Shown piece by piece: positions 18,301 through 27,507 of a stretch of 64,000 nt of DNA. Source of the stretch: Qipengyuania flavescens. Lineage in GTDB: Bacteria; Pseudomonadota; Alphaproteobacteria; Sphingomonadales; Sphingomonadaceae. Under the pieces are notes generated by a model. The model was not told where the DNA came from. It saw only the letters and a program-made list of their open reading frames with translations, and searched no databases. The DNA is taken from positions 434,001-498,000 of the forward strand of contig NZ_JARULD010000001.1 of NCBI RefSeq assembly GCF_029688735.1, read 5' to 3'. Position 1 is the first letter of the stretch; every line of letters begins with the position of its first letter. Position numbers and translations under genes: made by a program.

Positions 18301-18821
18301 TCATCTCGGCGATGGTTTCGATTGCCGCGCGCGATGCCGAGGATATCGCAACCTTCGCCGAGGGCCTGCGCGATCGCATTCATGCGCTTGGCCGGTCGCA
18401 CTCGCTGACCAACGAGGCGGGAAGTGCCGCGGATGGTGGCATTGCGCTATCGAAGCTCGTCGATACGGTCCTGCGGCCTAATCTCGCCGGTCAAAAGGTC
18501 GACATGTCCGGACCCGATACGACCATTGGCAACGAAAAGATTACATCGATTGCGCTGATTCTGCATGAGTGGGCCACCAATTCGACCAAGTACGGAGCGC
18601 TGGCCACCCGCGACGGGTCGATTGACATTCGCTGGATCGCACAGGATGACGAAGTCGCGATCGACTGGCAGGAGGACGGTCAGGCAGCGGGGGAGAAGGT
18701 CGACAGCGGGCCGGGCTTCGGCACCAAGCTCGTGCAAACGGCTGCACGTCAGCTTCGCGGTGAAGCCAGCGGCGATGCGATCGAAGGCGGTTATCGCCGG
18801 ACTTTGAAATTCCCGACTTAG
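15390..18821 (+). CDS. CheB-CheR-PAS-HWE hybrid histidine kinase
   Basis: 1143 residues. CheB methylesterase occupies about 15-200, with Ser24 (GASAGG), His51 (VVQHLD) and Asp143 (SGTGADGS), but no receiver domain. CheR methyltransferase occupies about 215-480 (NRRVARRM, INVTRFFRD, GCSSGEEAYSIAML, CRNVLIYF). A glutamate-rich coiled coil (about 640-715, repeated NEEL heptads) joins to PAS domains at about 715-950. The kinase module has His963 in REMNHRVKN and the HWE hallmarks HEWATNSTKYGAL and WQED. There is no chemotaxis gene nearby. The architecture belongs to the CheB/CheR-PAS-HK class, often tied to general stress or biofilm signalling. Confidence 0.93.
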   Translation: MKEGAPASKPARSGEFAIVGVGASAGGLEALREMFSGFDGQSGMAFVVVQHLDPTHESLMAQLLERYTPMAVKQAEGGEKLEPDHIYVIPPAHGLAVKDGVLELTEFTEQRGMRRPIDDFFESLAKDQGERAACVILSGTGADGSRGLRAIKEHSGICIAQDPDTAAYDGMPTAAIGTGLVDITCDPRDTVEHLSKFFQRAGLADVVENDLEDADTLLDICDVLREAVGHDFSNYKRSTLNRRVARRMQVLGIENTKAYLKHLQENGNECSALFSDLLINVTRFFRDSEHFKQLDELVISPMVKEAKNGEELRIWVPGCSSGEEAYSIAMLFAEAAKRFDKRPYVQVFATDIDDKMLDIGRRGVYPLASLQDIPKLFQDEYIYGSKDKFTIAPQIRDMVRFSVHNLVRDPPYSKIDLVACRNVLIYFDDSLQKLVFPLFHFATRESGYLFLGSSETIGRHEDLFESVDQSARIFRRKNVKGNYTLNLASDVSRQINRSRQRPNREETTRRGGVELRALEKLAQRYSPVSLLLDREAMLLERWGSAGRYLDFPERLERSIHVPSLARPGLRELFGPMIRQVSNTGRRAIVKEVEIVTDFGTLEATIVCEPIDNQTFLFVVNETRGLEPDTGDDYDEFDPEDGQRQFLEEELQATRHRLRSTVEELETTNEELKSSNEEMMSMNEELQSTNEELTTVNDELKNKVDQLTTANADLKNFFDSTKLAVIVVDSELKLRSFTDAAEDLFPLTKENIGEPLSTLPHNLDNDHFVQMAKSAAKQGMQVEEGMHSSSLDRELVLQAIPYRLLDGQLDGATLIFTDVSETLSLERDLREERERLRLALEVAKIGVWEYEPSTDKTVLDPTERNLFDLAQDDPGDTLEPIMASLPPNDRDRVNRALRMAMEGDSDFDEVFRLPLDDGETRYLHGLGKLIEVSGTRKFIGVTFDVSAERRLLDQRELMIREMNHRVKNLFSVISAMVSIAARDAEDIATFAEGLRDRIHALGRSHSLTNEAGSAADGGIALSKLVDTVLRPNLAGQKVDMSGPDTTIGNEKITSIALILHEWATNSTKYGALATRDGSIDIRWIAQDDEVAIDWQEDGQAAGEKVDSGPGFGTKLVQTAARQLRGEASGDAIEGGYRRTLKFPT

Positions 18822-18834
18822 TCGGGCAAAAGCG

Positions 18835-19200
18835 TCAGGCAGCGCAGCTTTTGACTTCGCCGGCCATTTCGAGAGCCGTGCCGATATCTGCTGGCGATGC
18901 CGGCTTTTCGAGCTTCGGGCAGTCGGAAAATTCCTGGCACAGCTCTTTGTGCGAGAGGTTCGCGCTGACGAAAATCACCGGAACGCCCTTCGCAGTCAGG
19001 TCACGGGCGACCGGCCAGACCGGCACTCCTGCGACATCGATATCCAGCAGGGCGAGGTCGGGGGCTTCGCTTTCCAAAGAGGCCAGCGCACCCTCCACGC
19101 TCGTCGATTCCGAGTGGATCGCGTAGCCGAGATCTTCGACGGTATGGACGAGGTCGAGCAGCACCAGTGCCTCGTCGTCTACAATCATAACATTCTGCAT
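18835..19200 (-). CDS. single-domain response regulator (LovR/FixJ-receiver-like)
   Basis: 121 residues, a receiver domain alone. Acidic pocket Asp8-Asp9, phospho-acceptor Asp53 (LALLDIDV), switch Ser79 (VIFVSAN) and Lys99 (KLEKP) are all present. Single-domain regulators paired with HWE kinases act as phosphate sinks or shuttles; in Caulobacter, LovR does this for the LOV kinase LovK. It is convergent with the HWE kinase gene (13-base gap), which is likely to be its partner. A sigma-EcfG-type promoter lies 44-69 bases before its start. Confidence 0.92.
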   Translation of the reverse strand: MQNVMIVDDEALVLLDLVHTVEDLGYAIHSESTSVEGALASLESEAPDLALLDIDVAGVPVWPVARDLTAKGVPVIFVSANLSHKELCQEFSDCPKLEKPASPADIGTALEMAGEVKSCAA

Positions 19201-19243
19201 CGGGGCGACTTTTAACCTTATCCCGCCTTAATCGTGTGGACCG

Positions 19244-19269
19244 AACGGCCCAATCCCGAAAACTGTTCC
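19244..19269 (-). promoter_or_regulatory. sigma-EcfG (general stress response) promoter for the response regulator
   Basis: On the minus strand GGAAC (19269-19265) is followed after exactly 17 bases by CGTT (19247-19244). This matches the alphaproteobacterial general-stress sigma consensus GGAAC-N16/17-CGTT, and it points at the response-regulator gene 44 bases downstream. A second GGAAC lies further upstream without a well-spaced CGTT. Confidence 0.72.
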
Positions 19270-19322
19270 ACGCTTCGTCGATTTTCGTGAAGTTCCGTTA
19301 ACCATTGGGTAACCCATCGTAG

Positions 19323-20429
<1,107 letters not shown>

Positions 20430-20436
20430 GCGAAGA

Positions 20437-21570
20437 ATGCACAGGCACATGGCGCAGGCTGTCCCTCTCGACCTCACCGCAAGCCGACGTCTTGTCGTCA
20501 AGGTCGGCTCGGCACTGCTGGTCGAAGACGGTGCTCCCCGCGCAGACTGGCTGGCGACGCTGGCAGAGGACCTTGCGATGCTACGCGCGCAGGGGATCGA
20601 GATCGTCGTGGTGTCCTCAGGCGCAATCGCCCTCGGCGCGGCGAAGCTCGGCATGGCGAAGGGCGGGCGCGGTAGCCTGGCTGACGCGCAGGCGGCGGCG
20701 AGTGTCGGCCAGGTCGAGCTGGCGCGGCTTTGGTCGGAAAATCTCGGCCGCCACGAAATTACTGCCGCGCAGATGCTGGTCACATTGGGTGACCTGGAAG
20801 ACCGGCGGCGCTACCTCAACGCCTCGGCCACGCTGCAGCGTCTGATTGAGGCCGGCGCGGTGCCGGTAGTGAACGAGAACGACAGCGTCGCCACCGAGGA
20901 AATCCGCTTTGGAGACAATGATCGGCTGGCCGCGCGCGTGGCGCAGGCGGCGGGTGCCGATGCCGTGATCCTGCTGTCCGACGTCGACGGTCTCTACGAC
21001 CGCGACCCGCGCGAAGACGGCGCGGTTCGTCTGGAGCGGGTCGAGGGCGTTACGCCGGAGATTATCGCCATGGCGGACACCTCTTCGACTTCGGGGCTCG
21101 GTTCGGGCGGGATGCTCGCCAAGCTGCAAGCAGCGCGCATTGCGGAGCGGGCTGGAATCTCGCTGGTAATCGCCAATGGCACCCACCTCTCGCCGCTCAG
21201 TCGGTACCGTGAGACCGGTGTCGGCACGGTCTTTGCGCCGCAACAGGATGCCAGTGCGCGCAAGGCATGGCTGGCTGGGAGGCTCGCACCGGCAGGGGTG
21301 CTGACTGTCGATGCGGGATGCGCCGAAGCACTCGGCAAAGGTGCCAGCCTGCTCGCTGCCGGCCTCGCCGAGATTGAGGGCGAATTCGCACGCGGCGATC
21401 TCGTCGCGATCTTCGGGCCCAAGGGCGAACGGCTCGGACAGGGGCTCGTCGAATATAGCGATGCCGAATGCCGTGCGATTCTCGGCCTTCGCGAAGAGCA
21501 GCAGGAAGCGAAGCTTGGCTACGCCCCTCGCGCTGCCGTAATCCATCGCGATCATATGGTGCAGGCATGA
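20437..21570 (+). CDS. proB: glutamate 5-kinase ProB
   Basis: 377 residues. It phosphorylates glutamate in the first step of proline synthesis. The amino-acid-kinase domain has VVKVGSALL, VSSGAIALG, NENDSV and ILLSDVDGLYDRDP. The C-terminal PUA domain (from about residue 290) is also present. Two starts are plausible: ATG 20437 (MHRHMAQ, with AGG six bases ahead) and ATG 20449 (MAQ). I took the first on ribosome-binding-site spacing. The proA partner is not in the window. The stop overlaps the next start as ATGA. Confidence 0.95.
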   Translation: MHRHMAQAVPLDLTASRRLVVKVGSALLVEDGAPRADWLATLAEDLAMLRAQGIEIVVVSSGAIALGAAKLGMAKGGRGSLADAQAAASVGQVELARLWSENLGRHEITAAQMLVTLGDLEDRRRYLNASATLQRLIEAGAVPVVNENDSVATEEIRFGDNDRLAARVAQAAGADAVILLSDVDGLYDRDPREDGAVRLERVEGVTPEIIAMADTSSTSGLGSGGMLAKLQAARIAERAGISLVIANGTHLSPLSRYRETGVGTVFAPQQDASARKAWLAGRLAPAGVLTVDAGCAEALGKGASLLAAGLAEIEGEFARGDLVAIFGPKGERLGQGLVEYSDAECRAILGLREEQQEAKLGYAPRAAVIHRDHMVQA

Positions 21571-22478
21571 CCATCGCTCTGACCGGTGCGACCGGCTTCG
21601 TCGGTCAGGCCGTGCTTGATGAGGCAATACAGCGCGAGGTCGCGATCCGCGCCCTCTCCCGCCGCGCACAAAAGGATCGCGCCGGAGTCGAGTGGATCGA
21701 GGGAACCCTAGCCGACACTGCGTCGCTCGAAACGCTCGCGTGCGGAGCGGACGCGATGATCCACGTCGCGGGCCTGACCAATTCGCCGGATCCGGCAGCC
21801 TTTGAGACCGCGAATGTCGATGGCACGTCGCACGTCATCGCGGCAATGAAGGCAGCGAAATGCAAGCGGCTGGTCTTCGTCTCCTCGCTCTCCGCCCGCG
21901 AGCCGGGCTTGTCCGCCTATGGGGCATCCAAGGCGCGCGCCGAGGAGCTGGTGCAGGCGAGCGGCCTCGACTGGACGATCCTGCGCCCGCCCGGCGTCTA
22001 TGGCCCGCGGGATATCGACTATCTCGAGATGTTTCGCAGCGCGAAATGGGGCTTCATCCCCCTGCCCCCGCGCGGCGCAAGCTCGATCATCCACGTCGGC
22101 GATCTGGCGCGGCTGCTGCTCGACCTCGTCGATGCGCCGCCCGCACTGGTTCGCCGCCAGACCTTCGAGCCCGACGACGGGCGCGAGGGCGGCTGGGCGC
22201 ACAAGGAACTCGCCCGCGAGATCGGACGCGCTGTCGGTCGCCGCGTCTTCGCCCCGCACCTGCCGAAACCGCTCATGCTCGCAGGTGCGCGCGCCGATCG
22301 CCTGTTGCGTGGCGACAAGGCACGGCTCACACCTGACCGCGTCGGCTACATGGCGCATCCCAACTGGGTCGCCCGCTCCGCCAGGCGCGTGCCCAATTCG
22401 GTGTGGGAGCCGCACATCAAAGGCGAAGATGGCTTGAAGCAAACCGCCGAGTGGTACCGCCGCGAAGGCTGGCTCTAG
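21567..22478 (+). CDS. NAD(P)-dependent epimerase/dehydratase-type SDR
   Basis: 303 residues. The extended or atypical SDR fold has GATGFVG at the N-terminus for dinucleotide binding and YGASKARAEEL as the Tyr-x3-Lys catalytic motif. LRPPGVYGPRD resembles nucleoside-sugar epimerases and the NDUFA9-like group. The substrate is unknown. It overlaps proB by the ATGA junction, so it closes the obgE-proB series. It ends 3 bases from the convergent cysH stop. Confidence 0.88.
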   Translation: MTIALTGATGFVGQAVLDEAIQREVAIRALSRRAQKDRAGVEWIEGTLADTASLETLACGADAMIHVAGLTNSPDPAAFETANVDGTSHVIAAMKAAKCKRLVFVSSLSAREPGLSAYGASKARAEELVQASGLDWTILRPPGVYGPRDIDYLEMFRSAKWGFIPLPPRGASSIIHVGDLARLLLDLVDAPPALVRRQTFEPDDGREGGWAHKELAREIGRAVGRRVFAPHLPKPLMLAGARADRLLRGDKARLTPDRVGYMAHPNWVARSARRVPNSVWEPHIKGEDGLKQTAEWYRREGWL

Positions 22479-22481
22479 GCG

Positions 22482-23237
22482 TTAGAGGAACGGTTCTTCG
22501 CCCCGCTTGTGGATGCCGCACTCGACCTTGTCCCAGCCGGCCCAGCGCCCGGCGCGCGGGTCCTCGCCCTCGCCCACCCGGCGGGTGCAGGGCGAGCAGC
22601 CGATGGAGGGGAAGCCGCGTTCTACCAGCGGGTGGCGCGGCAGGTCGTGCTCTTCGAAATAGGCAGCGATGTCCTCTGCCGACCAGTCGATGAGCGGATT
22701 GATCTTCAAGCGGCCCTGCGCATCCGAGGTGTCCAGTTCGAAGCGCGGCAAATTGGCGCGCGTGGAGGACTGGAACGCCTTGCGCCCGGTAAAACTCGCG
22801 TCGAAATCGGCGAGCGCCTTGGCGAGCGGCTTGACCTTGCGGAGCTCACAGCAGCCATCGGGGTCGTAGGACCAGCGCAGCCCGCTTTCGTCGCGCGTTT
22901 CAAGATCGGCGATCTCAGGATAGAGATCGATGCGGTTGAGGCCGAGGCGCTCGGTCAGCTCGTCGCGATAGGCCAGCGTTTCGGGAAAATGCTTGCCGGT
23001 GTCGAGGAACAGCACCGGCACCTTCGGATCGATCTGCGAAATCAGGTGTAGCAGGGCCGCGCTCTCCGCGCCGAAGCTTGACACGATCGCCGCATCGCCA
23101 ACCAGATTGCCTTCGATCACCGCGCGCAGCCATTCCTCCGTCTCGGAGCCGCGAAACATGCGGTTGAGGCGAATGGCATCGTGCTCCGAAAAACGCGGAG
23201 CCGTGTCGAGGCGGTCGATGGCGCGAAGTTCGTTCAT
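22482..23237 (-). CDS. cysH: adenylyl-sulfate (APS/PAPS) reductase CysH
   Basis: 251 residues. It reduces activated sulfate to sulfite using thioredoxin. The P-loop-like segment is VSSFGAESAALLHL. The paired cysteines DPDGCCELRKV and SIGCSPCTRRV supply the four ligands of a [4Fe-4S] cluster, so this is the APS-reducing form. The catalytic Cys is in ECGIHKR near the C-terminus. It is the last gene of the sulfate-assimilation operon and overlaps DUF934 by 4 bases. Confidence 0.96.
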   Translation of the reverse strand: MNELRAIDRLDTAPRFSEHDAIRLNRMFRGSETEEWLRAVIEGNLVGDAAIVSSFGAESAALLHLISQIDPKVPVLFLDTGKHFPETLAYRDELTERLGLNRIDLYPEIADLETRDESGLRWSYDPDGCCELRKVKPLAKALADFDASFTGRKAFQSSTRANLPRFELDTSDAQGRLKINPLIDWSAEDIAAYFEEHDLPRHPLVERGFPSIGCSPCTRRVGEGEDPRAGRWAGWDKVECGIHKRGEEPFL

Positions 23238-23659
23238 GCGTGCCGTTTCGTCCAGATCGGTGTGCGGTCGTCTGCCGCGCTCTGGTAGACTTCGGGCCAG
23301 CGCTCGAAGGCGGCCTGCACGTCGTCTTTGTCGAGCTGCTGGTCGGGCTCGAAGGCATCGAAGCCGCAGCGCCGCATATAAGCGAGCTGGTCGACCAGCA
23401 CGTCTCCGACGGCACGCAATTCGCCGTCGTATCCGGCCTCGCGCAGGATGCGGGCCGAGGAGTAGCCGCGCCCGTCGCCGAATGCGGGGAAGTTCACCTC
23501 GACTAGCGCCAGCCGTTCGAGGTGCGGCAAAAGATCGCGGGCATCGTCGCCCGGCTCGATCCGCACCGCGCTGGCATTCGACTGGTCGAGGAAGGCATCG
23601 ACCGTCACTGCGGGGTGATCGACCGTCTCGTCGTCGCGATAGCGCAGAAGCTCAGCCAT
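23234..23659 (-). CDS. DUF934 family protein
   Basis: 141 residues. The conserved segments FGDGRGYSSARILREAGYDGELRAVGDVL and AYMRRCGFDAFE identify the family, which is found almost only between sulfite reductase and cysH in proteobacteria. Its role in sulfite reduction is suspected but unproven. It overlaps both neighbours (cysI by 8 bases, cysH by 4). Confidence 0.9.
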   Translation of the reverse strand: MAELLRYRDDETVDHPAVTVDAFLDQSNASAVRIEPGDDARDLLPHLERLALVEVNFPAFGDGRGYSSARILREAGYDGELRAVGDVLVDQLAYMRRCGFDAFEPDQQLDKDDVQAAFERWPEVYQSAADDRTPIWTKRHA

Positions 23660-25286
23660 AGAGCGCCTCCTTGAAGGGGTTCATGCCGATGCGGCGATAG
23701 GTATCGAGGAAGCGTTCGCCGTCCTCGCGCTCGCGTTCGTAGACCGTGGTGACCGTTTCCACCGCATCGACGATGCCATGCTCGTCGAAGCCGGGGCCGG
23801 TGATCTTGGCGAGGCTGACGTCCTCCGCCTCGCTGCCGCCGAGGAGGAGCTGGTAGTTCTCCACGCCCTTGCGGTCGACGCCGAGAATGCCGATGTGGCC
23901 GGCGTGGTGATGCCCGCAGGCGTTGATACATCCGCTGATCTTCAGCTTGAGCTGGCCGAGCGTTTCGGTCTTGCCGGTCTTGGCGAACCGCTCCGAAATC
24001 CGCTGCGCAACCGGGATCGAGCGGGCATTGGCCAAGCTGCAGTAATCGAGACCGGGGCAGGCGATAATGTCCTCCACCGTGTCGAGGTTGGGCGCGCCCA
24101 GCCCTGCTTCGTCCAGCGCGGTCCACAACGCATGGAGATCGGCCTTGCGGACATGCGGCAGGACGATGTTCTGCGTGTGCATCACGCGAAGCTCGTCGAA
24201 GCTGTAATCCTTCGCGAGATCGGCCATCAGGCGCATCTGCTCGGCCGTCGCGTCGCCCGGAATGCCGCCGACCGGCTTGAGGCTGATCACGGCAGAGACA
24301 TAGCCGTCCGCCTTGTGCGCGACGGTATTGCGATCGACCCATAGCGCGAAGTCGGGGTCAGACCGGTCGATGTCAGGAGATGCGTCCGCTTCGAACAACG
24401 GGTCCTCGAAGAAGGTGCGGACGCGCTCCAGCTCGGCGAAGGGCGGTTCGACGCCCTGATCGAGCAGAAGGGTGAATTCCTCTTCGACCTGGCGGGTATA
24501 TTCCTCGGCGCCCAGTTCGTGGACGAGGATCTTGATCCGCGCCTTGTACTTATTGTCGCGCCGACCGTAGCGATTGTAGACCCGCAGGCACGCCTCGGCA
24601 TAGGTCACCAGCCGGTCGAGCGGCACAAAGTCGTTGATGCAAGGCGCGATCATCGGCGTGCGGCCCATGCCGCCTCCGACGTAGAAGGCTGCGCCCAGCT
24701 CGCCCGCATCGTTCCGCACGATGTTGATGCCGATATCGTGCAACCGCATGGCTGCACGATCAGTGTCGCTGGCGATCACCGCGATCTTGAACTTGCGCGG
24801 AAGGTAGCTGAATTCGGGATGGAAGCTCGACCACTGGCGAAGCAGCTCCGCATAGGGGCGCGGGTCGACAACCTCGTCGGCCGCAGCGCCTGCAAAATGG
24901 TCGGAGCTGATGTTGCGGATGCAATTGCCGCTGGTCTGTATCGCATGCATCTCGACCTTGGACAGGTCGGCGAGAATGTCTGCCGCATCTTCCAGCTTGA
25001 TCCAGTTGTACTGGATGTTCTGGCGCGTGGTGAAATGGCCGTACCCACGATCGTATTTGTCCGCGATGTCGGCCAGCGCGTGCATCTGGCGGCTGTCGAG
25101 CGTGCCATAGGGAATGGCGACGCGCAGCATATAGGCATGGAGCTGGAGGTAGAGGCCGTTCATCAGCCGCAGCGGCTTGAACTGGTCCTCGGTCAGCTTG
25201 CCTTCGAGGCGGCGGCGGGCCTGGTCGCGGAATTCCTCCACGCGGGCATCGACCATCGCCTGGTCGTATTGATCGTATTTATACAT
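23652..25286 (-). CDS. cysI: sulfite reductase hemoprotein (CysI/SiR type)
   Basis: 544 residues. It reduces sulfite to sulfide by six electrons. Two ferredoxin-like half-domains and two siroheme-binding halves are present. Substrate-binding arginines are likely in TRQNIQYNW and SGNCIRNISSD. The [4Fe-4S]/siroheme ligands are in CPGLDYCSLANA and KISGCINACGHHH. The partner flavoprotein is not here, so electrons probably come from ferredoxin or NADPH through another protein. An assimilatory nitrite reductase is excluded mainly by the cysH/DUF934 context. Confidence 0.93.
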   Translation of the reverse strand: MYKYDQYDQAMVDARVEEFRDQARRRLEGKLTEDQFKPLRLMNGLYLQLHAYMLRVAIPYGTLDSRQMHALADIADKYDRGYGHFTTRQNIQYNWIKLEDAADILADLSKVEMHAIQTSGNCIRNISSDHFAGAAADEVVDPRPYAELLRQWSSFHPEFSYLPRKFKIAVIASDTDRAAMRLHDIGINIVRNDAGELGAAFYVGGGMGRTPMIAPCINDFVPLDRLVTYAEACLRVYNRYGRRDNKYKARIKILVHELGAEEYTRQVEEEFTLLLDQGVEPPFAELERVRTFFEDPLFEADASPDIDRSDPDFALWVDRNTVAHKADGYVSAVISLKPVGGIPGDATAEQMRLMADLAKDYSFDELRVMHTQNIVLPHVRKADLHALWTALDEAGLGAPNLDTVEDIIACPGLDYCSLANARSIPVAQRISERFAKTGKTETLGQLKLKISGCINACGHHHAGHIGILGVDRKGVENYQLLLGGSEAEDVSLAKITGPGFDEHGIVDAVETVTTVYEREREDGERFLDTYRRIGMNPFKEALYG

Positions 25287-25582
25287 CAGATCACCCAGTT
25301 GCCGAGATCGGGCTCAGCGGGTTTGAGGGTCAGGTCGGGGCGCACCGTCGGGCCCAGAGTGCGGACGCGCTCCTTGATATGCGTCGGGCGGGGAACGCCG
25401 TCCTGCATTTCCGCATCGATGGCATAAGGCGCGTTGACGCGGCGCGCGGCTTCTTCGCGGCGGGCGGTCTCGTCCTCGCTGCCGGTGACATCGGCGGCGT
25501 CTTCGACATGGATCGACCAGTCGCTGCCGGTCCACCACGTGACCGCGCCGGTTTTGAGATCGTTTCCGGTAAGCAGTCTCAT
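25286..25582 (-). CDS. DUF2849 family protein
   Basis: 98 residues. It starts MRLLTGNDLKTGAVTWW and ends near LKPAEPDLGNWVI. This small family is recurrent between the siroheme methylase and sulfite reductase genes in alphaproteobacteria; no function is established. The start ATG at 25580-25582 overlaps the upstream gene by 4 bases (ATGA), and its stop overlaps cysI by one base, so it is firmly inside the operon. Confidence 0.88.
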   Translation of the reverse strand: MRLLTGNDLKTGAVTWWTGSDWSIHVEDAADVTGSEDETARREEAARRVNAPYAIDAEMQDGVPRPTHIKERVRTLGPTVRPDLTLKPAEPDLGNWVI

Positions 25583-26337
25583 CGCGCAGCCTCCTGTGCC
25601 TGCTTGGCAAGTGTCGCGGCATCGCGGGCGGTGACTTCGCCGATCACGATCAGCGCAGGGCTGACGACGCTCTCGCGCTCGACCAGTTCGGGCAGCCCGG
25701 CGAGCAATCCGCGCAGCACGCGCATCTCGGGCCGCGTGCCGTTCTCGATCACCGCAACCGGCATGTCGGGGGCGAGACCGTCTTCCATCAGCTTCTCGGC
25801 GATCTGCGGTGCGGTTTTCACGCCCATGTAGATCACCAGCGTGCGCCCCTTGCCGGCAAGCCCTGCCCAGTCCTGGTCCTTCAGCCCCTTGCACTGGCCC
25901 GCAACGAAGCTGACGATGCTGGAGGAGTCGCGATGGGTCAGCGGGATCTGCGCTGCGGCAGCCGCACCGTTCGCGGCGCTGATGCCGGGGACGATTTCGA
26001 CGGTAACACCTGCCGCACGAGCCACTTCGGCTTCCTCGCCGCCGCGACCGAAAACGAAGGGATCGCCGCCCTTGAGGCGCACGACATCCTCGCCCGAGCG
26101 CGCGAGGCGAACCAGCAGGTCGCTGATGTCCTCCTGCGGCATGGTGTGGTGAGAGCGGCGCTTGGCCACACAGATCAATTCCGCATCCTCGCGCGCGATG
26201 GCGAGGATTGCAGGATCGACGAGGCCGTCGTGCACGATCACTCGCGCACGTTCAATCAGCCTCGCGGCGCGGATCGTCAGGAGGTCGGGATCACCCGGCC
26301 CCGCGCCGACGAGATAAATGGTTCCGGTCTGTGCCAT
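25579..26337 (-). CDS. cobA: uroporphyrinogen-III C-methyltransferase
   Basis: 252 residues. It is an SAM-dependent methylase making precorrin-2, the precursor of siroheme needed by the sulfite reductase downstream. VGAGPGDPDLLTIRA and the VRLKGGDPFVFGRGGEEAEV signature are clear, as is PGISAANGAAAAAQIPLTHR. The CysG N-terminal dehydrogenase/chelatase domain is absent, so those steps must be encoded elsewhere. The start was placed at 26337 (MAQTGT). It is the first gene of the sulfur operon. Confidence 0.95.
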   Translation of the reverse strand: MAQTGTIYLVGAGPGDPDLLTIRAARLIERARVIVHDGLVDPAILAIAREDAELICVAKRRSHHTMPQEDISDLLVRLARSGEDVVRLKGGDPFVFGRGGEEAEVARAAGVTVEIVPGISAANGAAAAAQIPLTHRDSSSIVSFVAGQCKGLKDQDWAGLAGKGRTLVIYMGVKTAPQIAEKLMEDGLAPDMPVAVIENGTRPEMRVLRGLLAGLPELVERESVVSPALIVIGEVTARDAATLAKQAQEAAR

Positions 26338-26434
26338 GCTGCCAAGATGCGGGTCATCGCGGCATGGCGCCAATCAGAATGGGTGTCCGGCACGGTAGGC
26401 GAGATTTTGAAATCGGACCTTCCGGCGCGGCAAT

Positions 26435-27505
26435 CTATTCTTTTGTAACCTTGGAGGCCTTGGTTTTCTGGTCGGCAAACTGCGCGAACATGCGCTCGAG
26501 TTGGTCGCTGCTGCGCAAATGGATGTCGCGCTGCGGGAAGGGGATCTCTACGCCGTTCTCCTTGAACAGCCACCACAGCTTCTTCAACACGGCAGAGCGG
26601 ACGTTGCCCACCCCTTCCTCGGGATCGTCGATCCAGCAATGGATCGTGAAATTGACGGAATTGTCGCCATATTCGCTCATCCACACCGTCGGCGGCGGCG
26701 CCTTCAATACGCGATCGCATTGCGAGGCCGCTTCGAGCATCAGCTTTTCAGCGAGGTCCATATCGGCCTCGTAGCTGACACCGACAGCCACCTGCATGCG
26801 CACGTTCTTGCTGGAGTAGGACCAGTTTTCGACCTGGTTGATCATCAGGTTCTCGTTCGGGATCAGATATTCGCGCTGATCTCGGGTCGTCACCGAAACG
26901 GCGCGCACCCCGATTTTGCGGATCTGCCCGAACGTTTCGTTGCCCGCCATGTCGGCCACGGCGATGACGTCGCCGGGCTTGATGGACTTGTCCATCAACA
27001 GGATGATCCCGGCGATCAGGTTGCCGAAGGTCTTCTGCAGGCCGAAACCGATCGCGAGGCCGAAGGCGCCGGAGAAGACTGCCAGCGCGGTCAGATCGAT
27101 GCCGAGCAGGTCGATCCCGAGGAAGAACGCCGCAGCCCAGACCACGATGGTGACGATCTTCTCGACCAGCAATTGCTGCGTATCGTCGAGCCTGGTGATC
27201 CGGCGCACGCCGCGCTTGGCCAGCTTGCTGATGAACCACGCCAGCGCGAGAACCCCGAAGATCACCACGACGACGATCAGGATGTCGAACACCGACACGC
27301 GGAAATCGCCGAAACTCAGAGCGAATGCATCGAGCGTATCAAGGATCGTGCCGGCGGTTTCGCTTTTCGAGCTGACCGCTTCGCGGATACCCTCGGCGGC
27401 GGCGACGGAGGTTTCCTCGGGCGCGTCTTCGGCCAGGCTCCATGCCTGTTCGACCGGTGTCGGCTCTGCCGATGGTGTCGCTGTCGGGGCGGCTGTGCCT
27501 TGCAC
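26435..27505 (-). CDS. small-conductance mechanosensitive channel (MscS family)
   Basis: 356 residues. An N-terminal proline/glutamate-rich stretch is followed by membrane helices at about 70-90, 112-135 and the pore helix TM3 (AVFSGAFGLAIGFGLQKTFGNLIAG). The beta domain (KPGDVIAV, GQIRKIGVRAV) and the C-terminal alpha/beta vestibule (VGVSYEADMDLAEKLM) follow. The start is a GTG at 27505 with AAGGA ahead, 2 bases beyond the metC stop, so it is coupled to metC. It relieves osmotic downshock or transports small ions; gating details are not predictable. Confidence 0.93.
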   Translation of the reverse strand: MQGTAAPTATPSAEPTPVEQAWSLAEDAPEETSVAAAEGIREAVSSKSETAGTILDTLDAFALSFGDFRVSVFDILIVVVVIFGVLALAWFISKLAKRGVRRITRLDDTQQLLVEKIVTIVVWAAAFFLGIDLLGIDLTALAVFSGAFGLAIGFGLQKTFGNLIAGIILLMDKSIKPGDVIAVADMAGNETFGQIRKIGVRAVSVTTRDQREYLIPNENLMINQVENWSYSSKNVRMQVAVGVSYEADMDLAEKLMLEAASQCDRVLKAPPPTVWMSEYGDNSVNFTIHCWIDDPEEGVGNVRSAVLKKLWWLFKENGVEIPFPQRDIHLRSSDQLERMFAQFADQKTKASKVTKE

Positions 27506-27507
27506 GT

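Noticed and set aside
18822-18834. Bidirectional terminator between the kinase and response-regulator genes
   Set aside because: Only 13 bases separate the stops and no hairpin with a T-run is visible.
26338-26434. SAM or cobalamin riboswitch before the sulfur operon
   Set aside because: No conserved core or suitable hairpins found in this 97-base gap.
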